Assembly: GCA_041391385.1 (NCBI GenBank)
Contig: JAWKOD010000004.1
Coordinates: 336,681 to 400,680 of the forward strand
Direction of reading: 5' to 3'
Length of the DNA stretch: 64,000 nucleotides
Source of the DNA: CANIGN01 sp041391385
GTDB lineage: Bacteria > Bdellovibrionota > UBA2428
Made by a program: the position numbers and the translations under genes. The notes beneath the pieces were generated by a model that was given only the letters and a program-made list of their open reading frames with translations, searched no databases and was not told the DNA's origin. Positions within the stretch are counted from its first letter, which is position 1. Each line of letters begins with the position of its first letter. Positions 52,601 through 61,271 of the stretch are shown here, in pieces.

Positions 52601-52621
52601 AAGAAGATTCTATCAAAAAAA

Positions 52622-52945
52622 TTACTGTGCGGGAGTGCTGCTATTTTGTTCAAGTGGGGCAGGGGGGATCGCTTCAGGTGCAACTGGAGTTGTTACAGGT
52701 GTATCGCTAACTACAGACTGGCTAGTTTCCGAAACTTTAACCCAGCTTAAGAAGATGCAGCTTACAGCTAAGAAAGCTGCGCACCACATAGTGGCTCTAA
52801 ATAGAAATGTGGTTCCACCGCTACTTCCAAAAACCCCTTGGTTGGAGGAAGTAAAGAAGCTGCCGCCTTTTGAGGGCTGGAGCAATACGAGAGCGATCAT
52901 AAGGATACAAGTGATGATTTGAAGTACAATTACGAATGTTTCCAT
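52622..52945 (-). CDS. secG: Preprotein translocase subunit SecG
   Basis: Small subunit of the SecYEG channel. Two membrane helices are visible (VIVLQIITCILMIALVLLQP and FRATMWCAAFLAVSCIFLSW), separated by the conserved PSKGGSFFTSSNQGVFGSSG loop. A Pro/Thr-rich C-terminal tail extends it to 107 residues. Placement after tpiA is a common gene order in bacteria. A 29-codon open frame ends 6 bases before its start. Confidence 0.95.
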   Translation of the reverse strand: METFVIVLQIITCILMIALVLLQPSKGGSFFTSSNQGVFGSSGGTTFLFRATMWCAAFLAVSCIFLSWVKVSETSQSVVSDTPVTTPVAPEAIPPAPLEQNSSTPAQ

Positions 52946-52951
52946 AAACTT

Positions 52952-53041
52952 TTAAAATCCACCTTTGCCCATTGAGCCGGCTACTAGGAAGGCTAGAAAG
53001 CCCAATAAAACTACGCTCAAGGTAAAAGTTGGTGAAATCAT
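52952..53041 (-). CDS. Putative 29-residue single-span membrane protein
   Basis: Small open frame between tpiA and secG. The ATG at 53041 follows GAGGTG closely. The product starts MISPTFTLSVVLLGFL, continues AFLVAGSMG and ends KGGF, a single hydrophobic helix with a short basic tail. It stops 6 bases before the secG ATG, a spacing that suggests translational coupling. I know no named family; it could be a Sec-associated microprotein or simply a leader peptide for secG. Confidence 0.5.
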   Translation of the reverse strand: MISPTFTLSVVLLGFLAFLVAGSMGKGGF

Positions 53042-53081
53042 GCACCTCAAGAAGTAAGCGATCTCGTGGGCTCAGTCAAAC

Positions 53082-53837
53082 TTAAGCCAAACAAGCTAGC
53101 AGATCAGTGTAGCTCTTAGGGTCAAGAGAGGCTCCCCCTACAAGGGCACCTGAAACCTTTGATATCTTTGAGATTGCGGCAAAATTATCGGGCTTTACGG
53201 AGCCACCATAAAGGATGTCGAGCTCAAAGCTATTTTGGGTGCAAAGATCGGCTATGTATTTATGGCTTGTTTCAATTTCAGCTTCACTTGCAACGACGCC
53301 AGTGCCAATGGCCCATACGGGTTCATAGGCTAAAATAAGGTTTTCTTTGAGCCAGTCTTTTTTAAAAGATTGAAGAATCGGGAAAAGGGGGCCGATTTGA
53401 GATTCAATGACAGACTCAAAGCGTCCATGTCGGCGTTCTTCGAGATTTTCTCCGATGCAGAAAATAATCTTGAGGCCATTCTCAAGGCCTATCTTGCAGC
53501 GCTCAGCTGCACTCTGATCGCTTTCTCCAAAGAACTGTCTTCGTTCACTGTGAGCCACGAGACTTCCAACTACGCCAAGCTCAAGGAGTTGTTTTACACT
53601 TATTTCTCCTGTTAGAGCCCCTTCAGCTTTGTAGGCCACGTTTTGGCTTAAGATTTTAATCTTATTGCCAAGCTTTGCACTTTCACGAACAGCAGTTTCT
53701 AGAAGAACAGGGCTGGGGGCAATGTAACAGTCTGCTTTATCTGAAGTTTCAATTCCAGAAAGGGTTTCGAAAAAAGCGGCAACATCTTTGCGTGTTTTGT
53801 GAAGCTTCCAGTTTCCAGCGAGTATGGCTTTGCTCAT
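53082..53837 (-). CDS. tpiA: Triosephosphate isomerase
   Basis: Interconverts dihydroxyacetone phosphate and glyceraldehyde 3-phosphate. The 251-residue TIM barrel shows AGNWKLHKT (Lys13-type active site), LVAHSERR (catalytic His), LAYEPVWAIGTG with catalytic Glu and the mobile loop 6, and the phosphate loop ILYGGSVKPDN. It overlaps pgk by ATGA and forms the gap-pgk-tpiA glycolytic operon. Confidence 0.97.
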   Translation of the reverse strand: MSKAILAGNWKLHKTRKDVAAFFETLSGIETSDKADCYIAPSPVLLETAVRESAKLGNKIKILSQNVAYKAEGALTGEISVKQLLELGVVGSLVAHSERRQFFGESDQSAAERCKIGLENGLKIIFCIGENLEERRHGRFESVIESQIGPLFPILQSFKKDWLKENLILAYEPVWAIGTGVVASEAEIETSHKYIADLCTQNSFELDILYGGSVKPDNFAAISKISKVSGALVGGASLDPKSYTDLLACLA

Positions 53838-55060
53838 TTAGGCATCCTTTTAAGACTTTCGATTCCGGGCATCGGGTGACCCTCGATCATTTCAAGACTC
53901 GCACCTCCACCCGTAGAGATATGTGTGAATTTTTCTGCGGCCCCACTCATGTGAAGCGCTGAAACGCTATCGCCTCCGCCGCAAACTTTTATGCAGTTAG
54001 GGAGCTCTCCAATGGCAAGCGCCAATCCAAGTGTCCCCTTTTCAAAGGGACTTCTTTCGAAGACCCCCATAGGGCCGTTCCAAAATACGCAGCGTGCTCC
54101 TTCGAGTTCACGTGAATAGAGTTCGAGGGTTTTGGGACCGATATCGAGGCCCATCCATCCAGCGGGAATATGAGCATTTTCAGAAACTTTTGTTTTGTGT
54201 GGAGAATCAAAAGCATCGGCCATCATGTGATCCACTGGAAGAAGTATTTTACATTTAGCGGCTTTTGCTCGCTCTAGAATTTTTCCAGCTAGGGCAACTT
54301 TGTCGAGCTCGACTCGGCTATCACCGACTTCAACATTGAGCGCACGTAAAAAAGTATAAGCCATTGCACCGCCGATGATGATTTTGGAACTTTTCACCAC
54401 AAGGGCTTCGATGACTCCCACTTTATCGCTTACTTTAGATCCACCAAGTATTGCGATGAAGGGGCGCTCAGGGTTGTGTATCACACGCGCTAGTTCGGCA
54501 ATTTCTTTTTCTAAAAGAAAGCCCGCGTATTTTTCGGTCATGAGCTTGGGAAGTGCTGATACGCTCGCATGAGCGCGGTGACAGGTTCCAAATGCATCGT
54601 TGACGTAAACGTCACAAAGAGAAGCAAGTTTAACAGCAAAGTCGCCTTCGTTGGCTTCTTCTCCGGGATAGTAACGGAGGTTTTCTAAAAGAAGCACGTG
54701 GTTGTCTTTGATTTCTTTTGTTTGGCGTTGCACGGGAAGTCCAACGGCGTCGTGAGCAAAAATAACATCGCTACCTAGGAGCTCTCCTAAGACAGAAGCT
54801 ACAGGCTCCATGCTGTACTTGGGATCAGGCTTTCCTTTGGGACGACCCAAGTGAGAAGCTATAATGAGTTTAGCTCCCTTTTCTTTTAAGAACTTAAGAG
54901 TGGGAAGTGCAGCGCGAATGCGCGTGTCGTCGCTAATAACTCCGTCTTTGATGGGCACGTTAAAATCAACACGCACAAAAACTCTTTTGTATTTAAAGTC
55001 CCCTTCGTTGAGGGTTTTAATAAGCTGACCACCAGGATAATTCGAAAGTGAAGCTTTCAT
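53834..55060 (-). CDS. pgk: Phosphoglycerate kinase
   Basis: Transfers phosphate from 1,3-bisphosphoglycerate to ADP. The start at 55060 (MKASLSNYPGGQLI) is preferred over the in-frame start at 55120, which would overlap the gap gene and add non-family residues. Motifs: KRVFVRVDFNVPI, LIIASHLGRPKGK, LLLENLRYYPGEE, NDAFGTCHRAHAS, ILGGSKVSDK, and the nucleotide-loop region VFWNGPMGVFE with GGGDSVSAL, then STGGGASLE. About 408 residues. It starts 14 bases after the gap stop. Confidence 0.97.
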   Translation of the reverse strand: MKASLSNYPGGQLIKTLNEGDFKYKRVFVRVDFNVPIKDGVISDDTRIRAALPTLKFLKEKGAKLIIASHLGRPKGKPDPKYSMEPVASVLGELLGSDVIFAHDAVGLPVQRQTKEIKDNHVLLLENLRYYPGEEANEGDFAVKLASLCDVYVNDAFGTCHRAHASVSALPKLMTEKYAGFLLEKEIAELARVIHNPERPFIAILGGSKVSDKVGVIEALVVKSSKIIIGGAMAYTFLRALNVEVGDSRVELDKVALAGKILERAKAAKCKILLPVDHMMADAFDSPHKTKVSENAHIPAGWMGLDIGPKTLELYSRELEGARCVFWNGPMGVFERSPFEKGTLGLALAIGELPNCIKVCGGGDSVSALHMSGAAEKFTHISTGGGASLEMIEGHPMPGIESLKRMPK

Positions 55061-55074
55061 GTATGGCGAGTCTC

Positions 55075-56103
55075 TTACAAGCTGTTTGCAATATGATTGC
55101 AAAGATCTAGCATGCGGCAAGAAAATCCGTACTCATTGTCGTACCATGCACAGATTTTAACCATGCTGCCTTTGCCTTTTTCGTTTCCACCTACAACATA
55201 GGTAAGAGCGCTATCTACAATGGAGCTGTGAGTGTTTCCAGTAAAGTCGGTGCTGACAAGAGGTTCGTTGCAGACAGCAAGGACTCCCTTGAGGCGACCA
55301 TTTGCAGCTTCTGTGAGAGCCGCATTTACTTCTTCTACAGAAACTTCTTTGTTGAGTGAGAAAACAACGTCTGTAAGTGAAACGTCAGGAGTGGGAACAC
55401 GCACAGAATAACCGTCGAGTTTTCCTTTGAGCGAGGGAATAACTTCACCCACGGTTTTAGCCGCACCCGTTGTTGTTGGTATCATGTTAATGGCACCTGC
55501 ACGTGCACGACGAGGATCCTTGTGGCCAGCGTCTACGAGGCGTTGGTCATTGGTGTAGCTGTGAATTGTCGTCATAAGGCCATGAGCAATACCAAATTTT
55601 TCGTGAATAACGCTTACAACGGGAGCAAGACAGTTTGTAGTGCAAGAGGCATTGCTGAGAACGATGTCGTTTGCTGCAGAGTACTCTTTGTGGTTGACGC
55701 CAAATACGATTGTGCGATCCACACCTTTACCGGGAGCGGAGATGATTACTTTTTTTGCTCCGCCTTTAAGGTGAAGGCTAGCACTTTCTTTGTCGGCGTA
55801 GCGACCAGAGCATTCAAGAACAACGTCAACGCCTAAGTCTTTCCAAGGTATTTCTGCTGCATTGGGGCAACTGACATGTTTGATGTTTTTACCGTTGATG
55901 ATAATGGATTTATCGGCAGCTTTAACTTCACCGTTGAATTGTCTGTGAACGGAGTCGTATTTAAATCCGAAAGCCGCTTCTTCGGGAGAAGCGAGGTCGT
56001 TAATGGCAACGATCTCCACGTTTTTCTGCAATGCTTCGTTATCAAAATAAGCGCGAGTTACAAGACGACCAATTCGACCAAATCCGTTAATTCCAATTTT
56101 CAT
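55075..56103 (-). CDS. gap: Glyceraldehyde-3-phosphate dehydrogenase, type I
   Basis: Oxidises and phosphorylates glyceraldehyde 3-phosphate with NAD. The N-terminal Rossmann motif is INGFGRIGRLVTRAYF. The catalytic Cys lies in SNASCTTNCLAPV, its His partner is in the TTIHSYTNDQRLVD segment, and PTPDVSLTDVVF and YDNEYGFSCRM complete the family signature. The length of 342 residues is standard. It is the first gene of the gap-pgk-tpiA group; the 38-bp gap to the 56142 gene carries no obvious terminator. Confidence 0.97.
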   Translation of the reverse strand: MKIGINGFGRIGRLVTRAYFDNEALQKNVEIVAINDLASPEEAAFGFKYDSVHRQFNGEVKAADKSIIINGKNIKHVSCPNAAEIPWKDLGVDVVLECSGRYADKESASLHLKGGAKKVIISAPGKGVDRTIVFGVNHKEYSAANDIVLSNASCTTNCLAPVVSVIHEKFGIAHGLMTTIHSYTNDQRLVDAGHKDPRRARAGAINMIPTTTGAAKTVGEVIPSLKGKLDGYSVRVPTPDVSLTDVVFSLNKEVSVEEVNAALTEAANGRLKGVLAVCNEPLVSTDFTGNTHSSIVDSALTYVVGGNEKGKGSMVKICAWYDNEYGFSCRMLDLCNHIANSL

Positions 56104-56141
56104 GCCAGCGAGGCTAGCCGATTTTTTTGAACTAAAAAAGC

Positions 56142-57239
56142 TTAATTTTTCTCAGTTGATACAGCGAGTTTGGGTTTGGCTCGGGCCTTGTTTTGAGTCT
56201 TGAGAACAGATTTTCGAGTCCATTCGACTTTAGCAAGAAGAATGTCTCTATCGCGAGTTCCACGAAGGGTGCGCGTGACTCGTTCAAAAAGGGTGAGAAG
56301 GCGTCCTGAGCGAGCATCTTCGAGGTTCATCCCTACAGCCTTGGTGCGAGAAAGGGTGCCGCGATCGGATTTCTTTTTGTTGAGAAGAGAGACCCAATCG
56401 GTTGTTTCGCCCGTGGGAAGAGTGAAGGCTTCGAGTCCGCCACCAGCGCTACCGCTAGCGGGACCACGACCTGTGTTGAGGCCTTCTCCAATACCTGCAT
56501 CGCCGTCGGGCTGGCCGGTGCTTGCGAGTTCAGCGCCCTCACCGTTCATGGCAGCATCGAATGCGCCGCTATCGGAGGCGGAGTTAAAAGCAGCTACGGC
56601 ATCAGCTGCTGCGTCGTATTTTTTATCGAGGTCACTGAGGGCCTCGTCGAGTGAAAGTCCATCGGGGTTAACGGCTTGCCCTGCGAAAGTGCTACTCAGT
56701 TTTGCCATCATTTCTTCTTTTGGCGGAAGGGCTATTTGGGGGCGATTGGTTTCAGGGTCAATTTTGCAGGCACCAGGCATGCTAGCGCAAACATCTGGAA
56801 GGTTGGTCCCGGCAGGAAGCCCTGCTCCAGCAGCACTCTCAGGAGTATACCCCTCGTACTTGGGAAGATCTCCTCCAGCTCGTGTATCGGCTTCAGTTCC
56901 GGAGTTGCTCATAAGAGCTGCAGCTCCTCCGGCAATTTCAAGTAGGTTAATTGCCATATCTTTCATTTCTTTTGTTTTACCGGCGTTAGCTGCTGCGCAT
57001 GCTGTGGCTGCGTATGGGTTAGGGCAATTGGTATTGGCAGCATTGCTAAAGGTTTGATATTCACCATAGTTTTTAAATAATCCAGATACCCCTACGGCCA
57101 CTAAAACACCGCCTAGCATTTTTCCAACCATGGCCATGCCATTGCCGCCTCCTCCAGCTTCTGTGTTTTGAGGTGTAAGCAAAGAAACGCTCAAGAGTGC
57201 GCAGAAAAATAATCTCCGTAATGAGCGTGAATAGGCCAT
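56142..57239 (-). CDS. Secreted Ala/Gly-rich protein of unknown function
   Basis: Leader MAYSRSLRRLFFCALLSVSL with a cut near AGGGG. A small hydrophobic stretch (MVGKMLGGVLVAVGVSGLF) and a Cys cluster (NTNCPNPYAATACAAANAGK) follow. A long low-complexity middle part rich in Ala, Gly, Asp and Ser (residues ~150-270) leads to a basic C-terminus with many Arg and Lys (SRTKAVGMNLEDARSGRLLT, TRTLRGTRDRDILLAKVEW). Proteins of this make-up are common in Bdellovibrio-type genomes, but I know no function. The antisense frame at 56200-57057 is a composition shadow. Confidence 0.75.
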   Translation of the reverse strand: MAYSRSLRRLFFCALLSVSLLTPQNTEAGGGGNGMAMVGKMLGGVLVAVGVSGLFKNYGEYQTFSNAANTNCPNPYAATACAAANAGKTKEMKDMAINLLEIAGGAAALMSNSGTEADTRAGGDLPKYEGYTPESAAGAGLPAGTNLPDVCASMPGACKIDPETNRPQIALPPKEEMMAKLSSTFAGQAVNPDGLSLDEALSDLDKKYDAAADAVAAFNSASDSGAFDAAMNGEGAELASTGQPDGDAGIGEGLNTGRGPASGSAGGGLEAFTLPTGETTDWVSLLNKKKSDRGTLSRTKAVGMNLEDARSGRLLTLFERVTRTLRGTRDRDILLAKVEWTRKSVLKTQNKARAKPKLAVSTEKN

Positions 57240-57305
57240 CTCTTTTTATTCTATCGGAGTGTGAATATTTGAATGTCAATTTTATGTTAAGACGCAGCTC
57301 TTTTG

Positions 57306-58220
57306 CTATTCCTTGCGGAGTTTTTTGAAGAGAGCGGGGTGTTCTCGCTTCGATACTTTGTCATGGCTGTAGCTTCCGTCCGGATTACAGTGATCGAGTA
57401 CGATTTCGTGCTTAAAAACGCGAGGTCTTCCAAGGCGGGTTGCCTGTGGAGAGTGCGTAATTTGATGTTTCTTTTTTATGCCCATAAGCGACGAGTAGGG
57501 CAGGCTTCGGAGGTCAATTTTTAGAAGCTTTGATATCTCAGACCAATATGCGGAATGAAAGACCTCTTGGGGAGGCTTGGCAAAACGGTGGCACCAATCA
57601 TTGGGGTTCGTGTCACCACTCAAAGGGCATTTGAGAGAGTGCGGGCAAGGCGAATAAAAATCAAAGTGACTCAGGAGTGTGTTTCGAATTTCTCCAAGCT
57701 TGCGACTTTCTGTGTGTGTGCCGGCATCGACCCAGAGAAATAGATCAAAATTAAAAATTTTCTCGATCAACTTAGTCTCTTCGTCTTTCGGAAGTTCGCT
57801 GAGCACATAGCTTATTAGGAGAGCTTTGGGAGCATTGGCTTGAGTGTCTTCTTTTGAGTTCCATTCTTTGAGTCGTTTTTGAGCAAAGTGAATGGCGACT
57901 TGAGAGCGGTCTTCGAAACTAAAAGAGTTAAGCATGTCGCTCATGTTGGATTCGGCAAAAGCAAGGCTGGCGGTGCCAGGCCCACAGCCCCAGTCCGTAA
58001 TGGCAAGGCTTTGCTCTGGGAAAAGAAGGTTGGGGTGAATCTTTTGCAGTTTGAGCTCGTTTAAAAAATGCTGCCACTTCCAACGGATACGTTCTCCTAG
58101 TGTATCGCAGTAGATTTGTAGGAGTTCTTCGTCCCAGTAATCGTGATGAAGCTCAGCTGATCCCGTATCGAAAAGTTCTTTGAGTCGCTTAATAAGAGTG
58201 ATTTCTTTGGAGAGCAACAT
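57306..58220 (-). CDS. Rsm22-family small-subunit rRNA methyltransferase-like protein
   Basis: Predicted SAM-dependent methyltransferase associated with the small ribosomal subunit (Rsm22/METTL17 family). Motif I is ITDWGCGPGTASLAF, motif II is SFEDRSQVAI. The acidic YVLSEL segment follows, then the family Cys cluster SPCPHSLKCPLS with NPNDWCHRF, which in homologues binds an Fe-S cluster. The C-terminal RLGRPRVFKHEIVLDHCNPD gives more Cys and basic residues. Length 304. The neighbouring hibernation-factor gene is on the same strand, but a terminator separates the two. Confidence 0.87.
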   Translation of the reverse strand: MLLSKEITLIKRLKELFDTGSAELHHDYWDEELLQIYCDTLGERIRWKWQHFLNELKLQKIHPNLLFPEQSLAITDWGCGPGTASLAFAESNMSDMLNSFSFEDRSQVAIHFAQKRLKEWNSKEDTQANAPKALLISYVLSELPKDEETKLIEKIFNFDLFLWVDAGTHTESRKLGEIRNTLLSHFDFYSPCPHSLKCPLSGDTNPNDWCHRFAKPPQEVFHSAYWSEISKLLKIDLRSLPYSSLMGIKKKHQITHSPQATRLGRPRVFKHEIVLDHCNPDGSYSHDKVSKREHPALFKKLRKE

Positions 58221-58234
58221 AAGGGTTAAATGAG

Positions 58235-58285
58235 AAACATAAAAGGCTCCTCCTACTTATGCAAGACATAAGCAAGCGGAGCCTT
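58235..58285 (-). terminator. Intrinsic terminator after the hibernation-factor gene
   Basis: On the minus strand AAGGCTCC (58285-58278) pairs with GGAGCCTT (58250-58243), and an inner stem CTTATG/CATAAG strengthens it. TTATGTTTC follows. It lies 36 bases after the hpf-like stop and just before the Rsm22 gene. Confidence 0.8.
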
Positions 58286-58320
58286 GGGCTGGGTTACTTT
58301 TACTGTTGTTTTGTTGGCTT

Positions 58321-58692
58321 TTATTGCGCCATAGCCAACATAGCTAATTTTGTTTTATCGATAACGTTTCTCCTTCTTCTGGATTTAAAACGGCCTTTAA
58401 CTTTTTCAAGAGATATTGAAAGTTTGTCAGCTGCTTCGCTGATGGCCTCGTACATATTTCCTGTGCGTTTTTTTACGATCATGCGCCCGTGGTGAGGCGA
58501 TTTGAGCACAATCTCACATTTATAGATGTCTTTGCCGGGATGTTGGGGGGAGTTTTCCATTTCAAGTTTAACTGTTCCCTCAATGTTAGGAGTTCGACTG
58601 TGTCGTGTAAGTAAGCGTTCAATATGCTCCTTGGCAAAATTCTTAATAAACTCGCTCTGATCTAGGTGACGGAAAACATATTGTATTTTCAT
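58321..58692 (-). CDS. hpf: Ribosome hibernation-promoting factor (HPF/RaiA family, short)
   Basis: Binds the 30S decoding region and promotes inactive ribosomes under stress. A 123-residue S30AE-domain protein: MKIQYVFRHLDQSEFIKNFA at the start, a beta strand KCEIVLKSPHHGRM, the typical segment NMYEAISEAADKLSISLEKV, and a basic tail (GRFKSRRRRN). The C-terminal dimerisation domain of long HPF is absent. A perfect AAGGAGG precedes the ATG, predicting strong translation. Flanking genes are Rsm22 and an amylase. Confidence 0.9.
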   Translation of the reverse strand: MKIQYVFRHLDQSEFIKNFAKEHIERLLTRHSRTPNIEGTVKLEMENSPQHPGKDIYKCEIVLKSPHHGRMIVKKRTGNMYEAISEAADKLSISLEKVKGRFKSRRRRNVIDKTKLAMLAMAQ

Positions 58693-59001
58693 AGAACCTC
58701 CTTAAAGTTTTTCGAGTTGCAACGACATTGTTGACAACTTTCTGGAGACTTTAACTTTATCTTTGTAGATCTTTTCTACATAAGTTCATCTTATCACTGA
58801 GTGTGAAAAGCATTGCGAAAAAAACATCAATTTAAGAAGTTTTCATAGCTAAAAATGACGCTTGCCAAAATTAAAACGACTTAGATGAAATTAAATTTAT
58901 TTAAGGATTAGATTAAAATAAAGTTTGCAATTATCTGGAGCTTCTTGTCAAAAAAATTTTCATTTCAAGCTTCGTTGAATTTGACTTGCAATATGTGATT
59001 T
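58693..59001. other. AT-rich intergenic region, about 310 bp
   Basis: Region between the hibernation factor start and the amylase stop, both on the minus strand, so it is the promoter region of hpf. It is strongly AT-rich (several A- and T-tracts). AAGGAGG is at 58686-58700. A small inverted repeat (GTAGATCTTTTCTAC near 58767) is visible. I see no clear RNA element or gene. Confidence 0.4.
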
Positions 59002-61224
59002 TTATTCGAGGCATAGATGTGTCTTTAACTCTGGACTGTAAGGACCGAGTTCTGATTCCTGAATGAAAACAGCTAATGCGCCAGCATCTAGATTGAGTTT
59101 TTCAATTTCAGGTGTGTCTGGGTTGTCGAATGATAATAGTGCGTTTTCGTTGTTGCTACTTTCTTGGGTCCAGCCTCGTTGAGAATTGTTGAGTGCATTT
59201 ATCCAAGGCGTATCTTGGCGTCCTTTAGCGAGTGAGCTGTCGATGATGAGAGCTGCTAGTTCTATGCGGTGATTAGAAGTATTGAGGGCAACAAGGGCTT
59301 CATTGCCTCCCACAGTGTCGATTCTGGAGAAGGCCATAAGGCCACCTTCTTTCTCGCTATTCGCAGCACGAAAGAAAACGTGTCCGTATTTAAGTGCAGA
59401 GCAAGACTTTCTTAAATGAGTAAGGGATCGTATGCGATGAAAAAGTTCGTGATCAGTTTTTAAGAAGGGGTCTTCTCTCCAGTTGGGATAACTTGAGCCA
59501 CTTGTTTCTTTGCCCACTCCTGCTAGGTCGTTTATGGGAGGGTAGGTGCTTCCTAGCTTAAAGGGGCCAGATGCGAACATGTCTTGGCGGTGACGAGGAT
59601 GATAAAAGCCGTCGTGTGGATGCTCGGTGTATCCGAGTAAGTGTTGAATTTCAGCATAGGTTTTAGAATCTTGAATTTGAATTTTATCGTTTCCGGGGTG
59701 AGCGCCATTAAAGCCTTGCTCGTAGCCATAATAAATAATGGGCATTCCTTCTGACAAAAGAAGTTGGCTCATGGCCCCGATCATTTGTTGATAGCTTTGT
59801 CCATAAAAGGCAAAGCGTGGCCAGTCGTGAATTTCTAAAAGTATCCAATTGAGACGGCTGTCGATTTGGTATTGGCCTTGATCGTTCTGAATGTTGAGCT
59901 CATCGTAGTAGGGGGTTTTCTGATCGTTTTGATAATCTTTTCCGCTGTAGAAAAGACTTTTGAAATTCATCGGAGAAGAGTTGCGGCGCCATACTTCAAC
60001 GAGAGTGCCAGAGAGTGCAAAGTCGTACGTTCCGTTGAGGCCAGGGTGGGGCCAGTGTTCATTTCGACTGTATTGAGGGTAGAGTTCTATTGCACGATTT
60101 TTTACTGAAGGTGGCACTTCGTTTGAATGAAGTGCGTTTTGCATCCAACCCACATGAAGAGCGGGATTGATCTGTTTGTCGTAAAATTGAATTTCTCCTG
60201 CGACTTCGCCTACAACGTAAAAGTTATCTTTTCCTAAGCTTTTGGCAAAGCTGCGGGTTTCGGTTGCAAATTTAGCTACGAAATCGGCACTCACGTGTTT
60301 TGCTGCATCCATTCGAAAACCATCGATGTCTGCATACGCAATCCACCACTTGTGAATGTCTGTGAATATTTCTTGGAAGTCGTAGTTAAGTGTATTGAAG
60401 TCGAGCATTTCATCTGAAAAATCGCCGAAGACAGCACCTGCTCCGTTGCTACCAGAGTCTCCTGCAAGATTTCCACAGCGACTTAAGAATGCAGGGTTTT
60501 TAAAAGCTGGGAAAAAGGAATTAGAAAATTGAATTTGCTTTTGTCCGCGGATTTCTTGGTTTGGGTTGCCGCTAAAGTATTTACTCATTAAATCACTTAC
60601 GCATGTGCCGTAGTTATCTGCGGGTGAAGAAATGTATTTTGTATCGCTATCGCAAACATGGTTTACAACAATGTCGAGAATGACTTTGATGTCGCGTTTG
60701 TGGGCTTCTGCAACAAGTGTTCTTAAATCTTCGTTGTCGCCAAATGCAGGATCCACTTGAGTAAAGTCGGAGGTGCAGTAATTGTGATACGAAGCATTTT
60801 TATTTTTGAAAACGGGAGTAATCCACAGCGCGCCTACTCCTAATTCTTTGAGGTAGTCGAGACGTTGAGTAATTCCTTCGAGATCTCCTCCATGGCGGTA
60901 TTCTTGAATTTTATATTGAGTCCCTTTTTGATTCTCTTGCTGCACTTTGGGGATATTGCTGCTGTCGTTAAAAGGATTTCCGTTGTTAAAGCGATCTATC
61001 TGAATTTGATAAATAACTTCACCGCCCCAAAAGCTAGGTGAAGGGGATCTGTGTCCACGATTTTGAGTAAATGACACTTTTGCATCTTCTATGCGCTTTT
61101 GAGCCCAGCTTTTTACTTGAGCAATTCCATGAGCTCCCTCAGCACTTGGGATGACTTCAGCTTTCAGTGTGGTGTTTGAAAAAAAGACTAGAAATATTGT
61201 GCCTTTTAAAAGCGATTGCGCCAT
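59002..61224 (-). CDS. Secreted GH13 alpha-amylase family glycoside hydrolase
   Basis: Leader MAQSLLKGTIFLVFFSNTTL points to export. The (beta/alpha)8 catalytic domain shows ILDIVVNHVCDSDT (region I), DGFRMDAAKHV with nucleophile Asp (region II), VVGEVAGEIQF with acid/base Glu (region III) and LEIHDWPRFAFY with the third carboxylate (region IV, His-Asp where NHD is common). Tyr-rich WITPVFKNKNASYHNY is the substrate loop. The C-terminal beta domain (~600-740) is present. At 740 residues it is long for a plain amylase, but no separate binding domain is obvious. It probably degrades alpha-1,4-glucans outside the cytoplasm. Confidence 0.93.
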   Translation of the reverse strand: MAQSLLKGTIFLVFFSNTTLKAEVIPSAEGAHGIAQVKSWAQKRIEDAKVSFTQNRGHRSPSPSFWGGEVIYQIQIDRFNNGNPFNDSSNIPKVQQENQKGTQYKIQEYRHGGDLEGITQRLDYLKELGVGALWITPVFKNKNASYHNYCTSDFTQVDPAFGDNEDLRTLVAEAHKRDIKVILDIVVNHVCDSDTKYISSPADNYGTCVSDLMSKYFSGNPNQEIRGQKQIQFSNSFFPAFKNPAFLSRCGNLAGDSGSNGAGAVFGDFSDEMLDFNTLNYDFQEIFTDIHKWWIAYADIDGFRMDAAKHVSADFVAKFATETRSFAKSLGKDNFYVVGEVAGEIQFYDKQINPALHVGWMQNALHSNEVPPSVKNRAIELYPQYSRNEHWPHPGLNGTYDFALSGTLVEVWRRNSSPMNFKSLFYSGKDYQNDQKTPYYDELNIQNDQGQYQIDSRLNWILLEIHDWPRFAFYGQSYQQMIGAMSQLLLSEGMPIIYYGYEQGFNGAHPGNDKIQIQDSKTYAEIQHLLGYTEHPHDGFYHPRHRQDMFASGPFKLGSTYPPINDLAGVGKETSGSSYPNWREDPFLKTDHELFHRIRSLTHLRKSCSALKYGHVFFRAANSEKEGGLMAFSRIDTVGGNEALVALNTSNHRIELAALIIDSSLAKGRQDTPWINALNNSQRGWTQESSNNENALLSFDNPDTPEIEKLNLDAGALAVFIQESELGPYSPELKTHLCLE

Positions 61225-61271
61225 GCAGCGTTTTAAGCATGCGCGCTGCTCTATATCAAAGTAAAAGCGCT

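Noticed and set aside
52821..53045. 74-codon minus-strand frame overlapping secG
   Set aside because: Overlaps the confident secG frame; the in-gap 29-codon frame in another phase has the better start and membrane character.
56200..57057. Long plus-strand open frame (285 codons)
   Set aside because: It is antisense to the Ala/Gly-rich secreted protein gene; the high third-position GC of that gene opens the reverse frame. No ribosome site and Arg/Ser-rich composition typical of a shadow.
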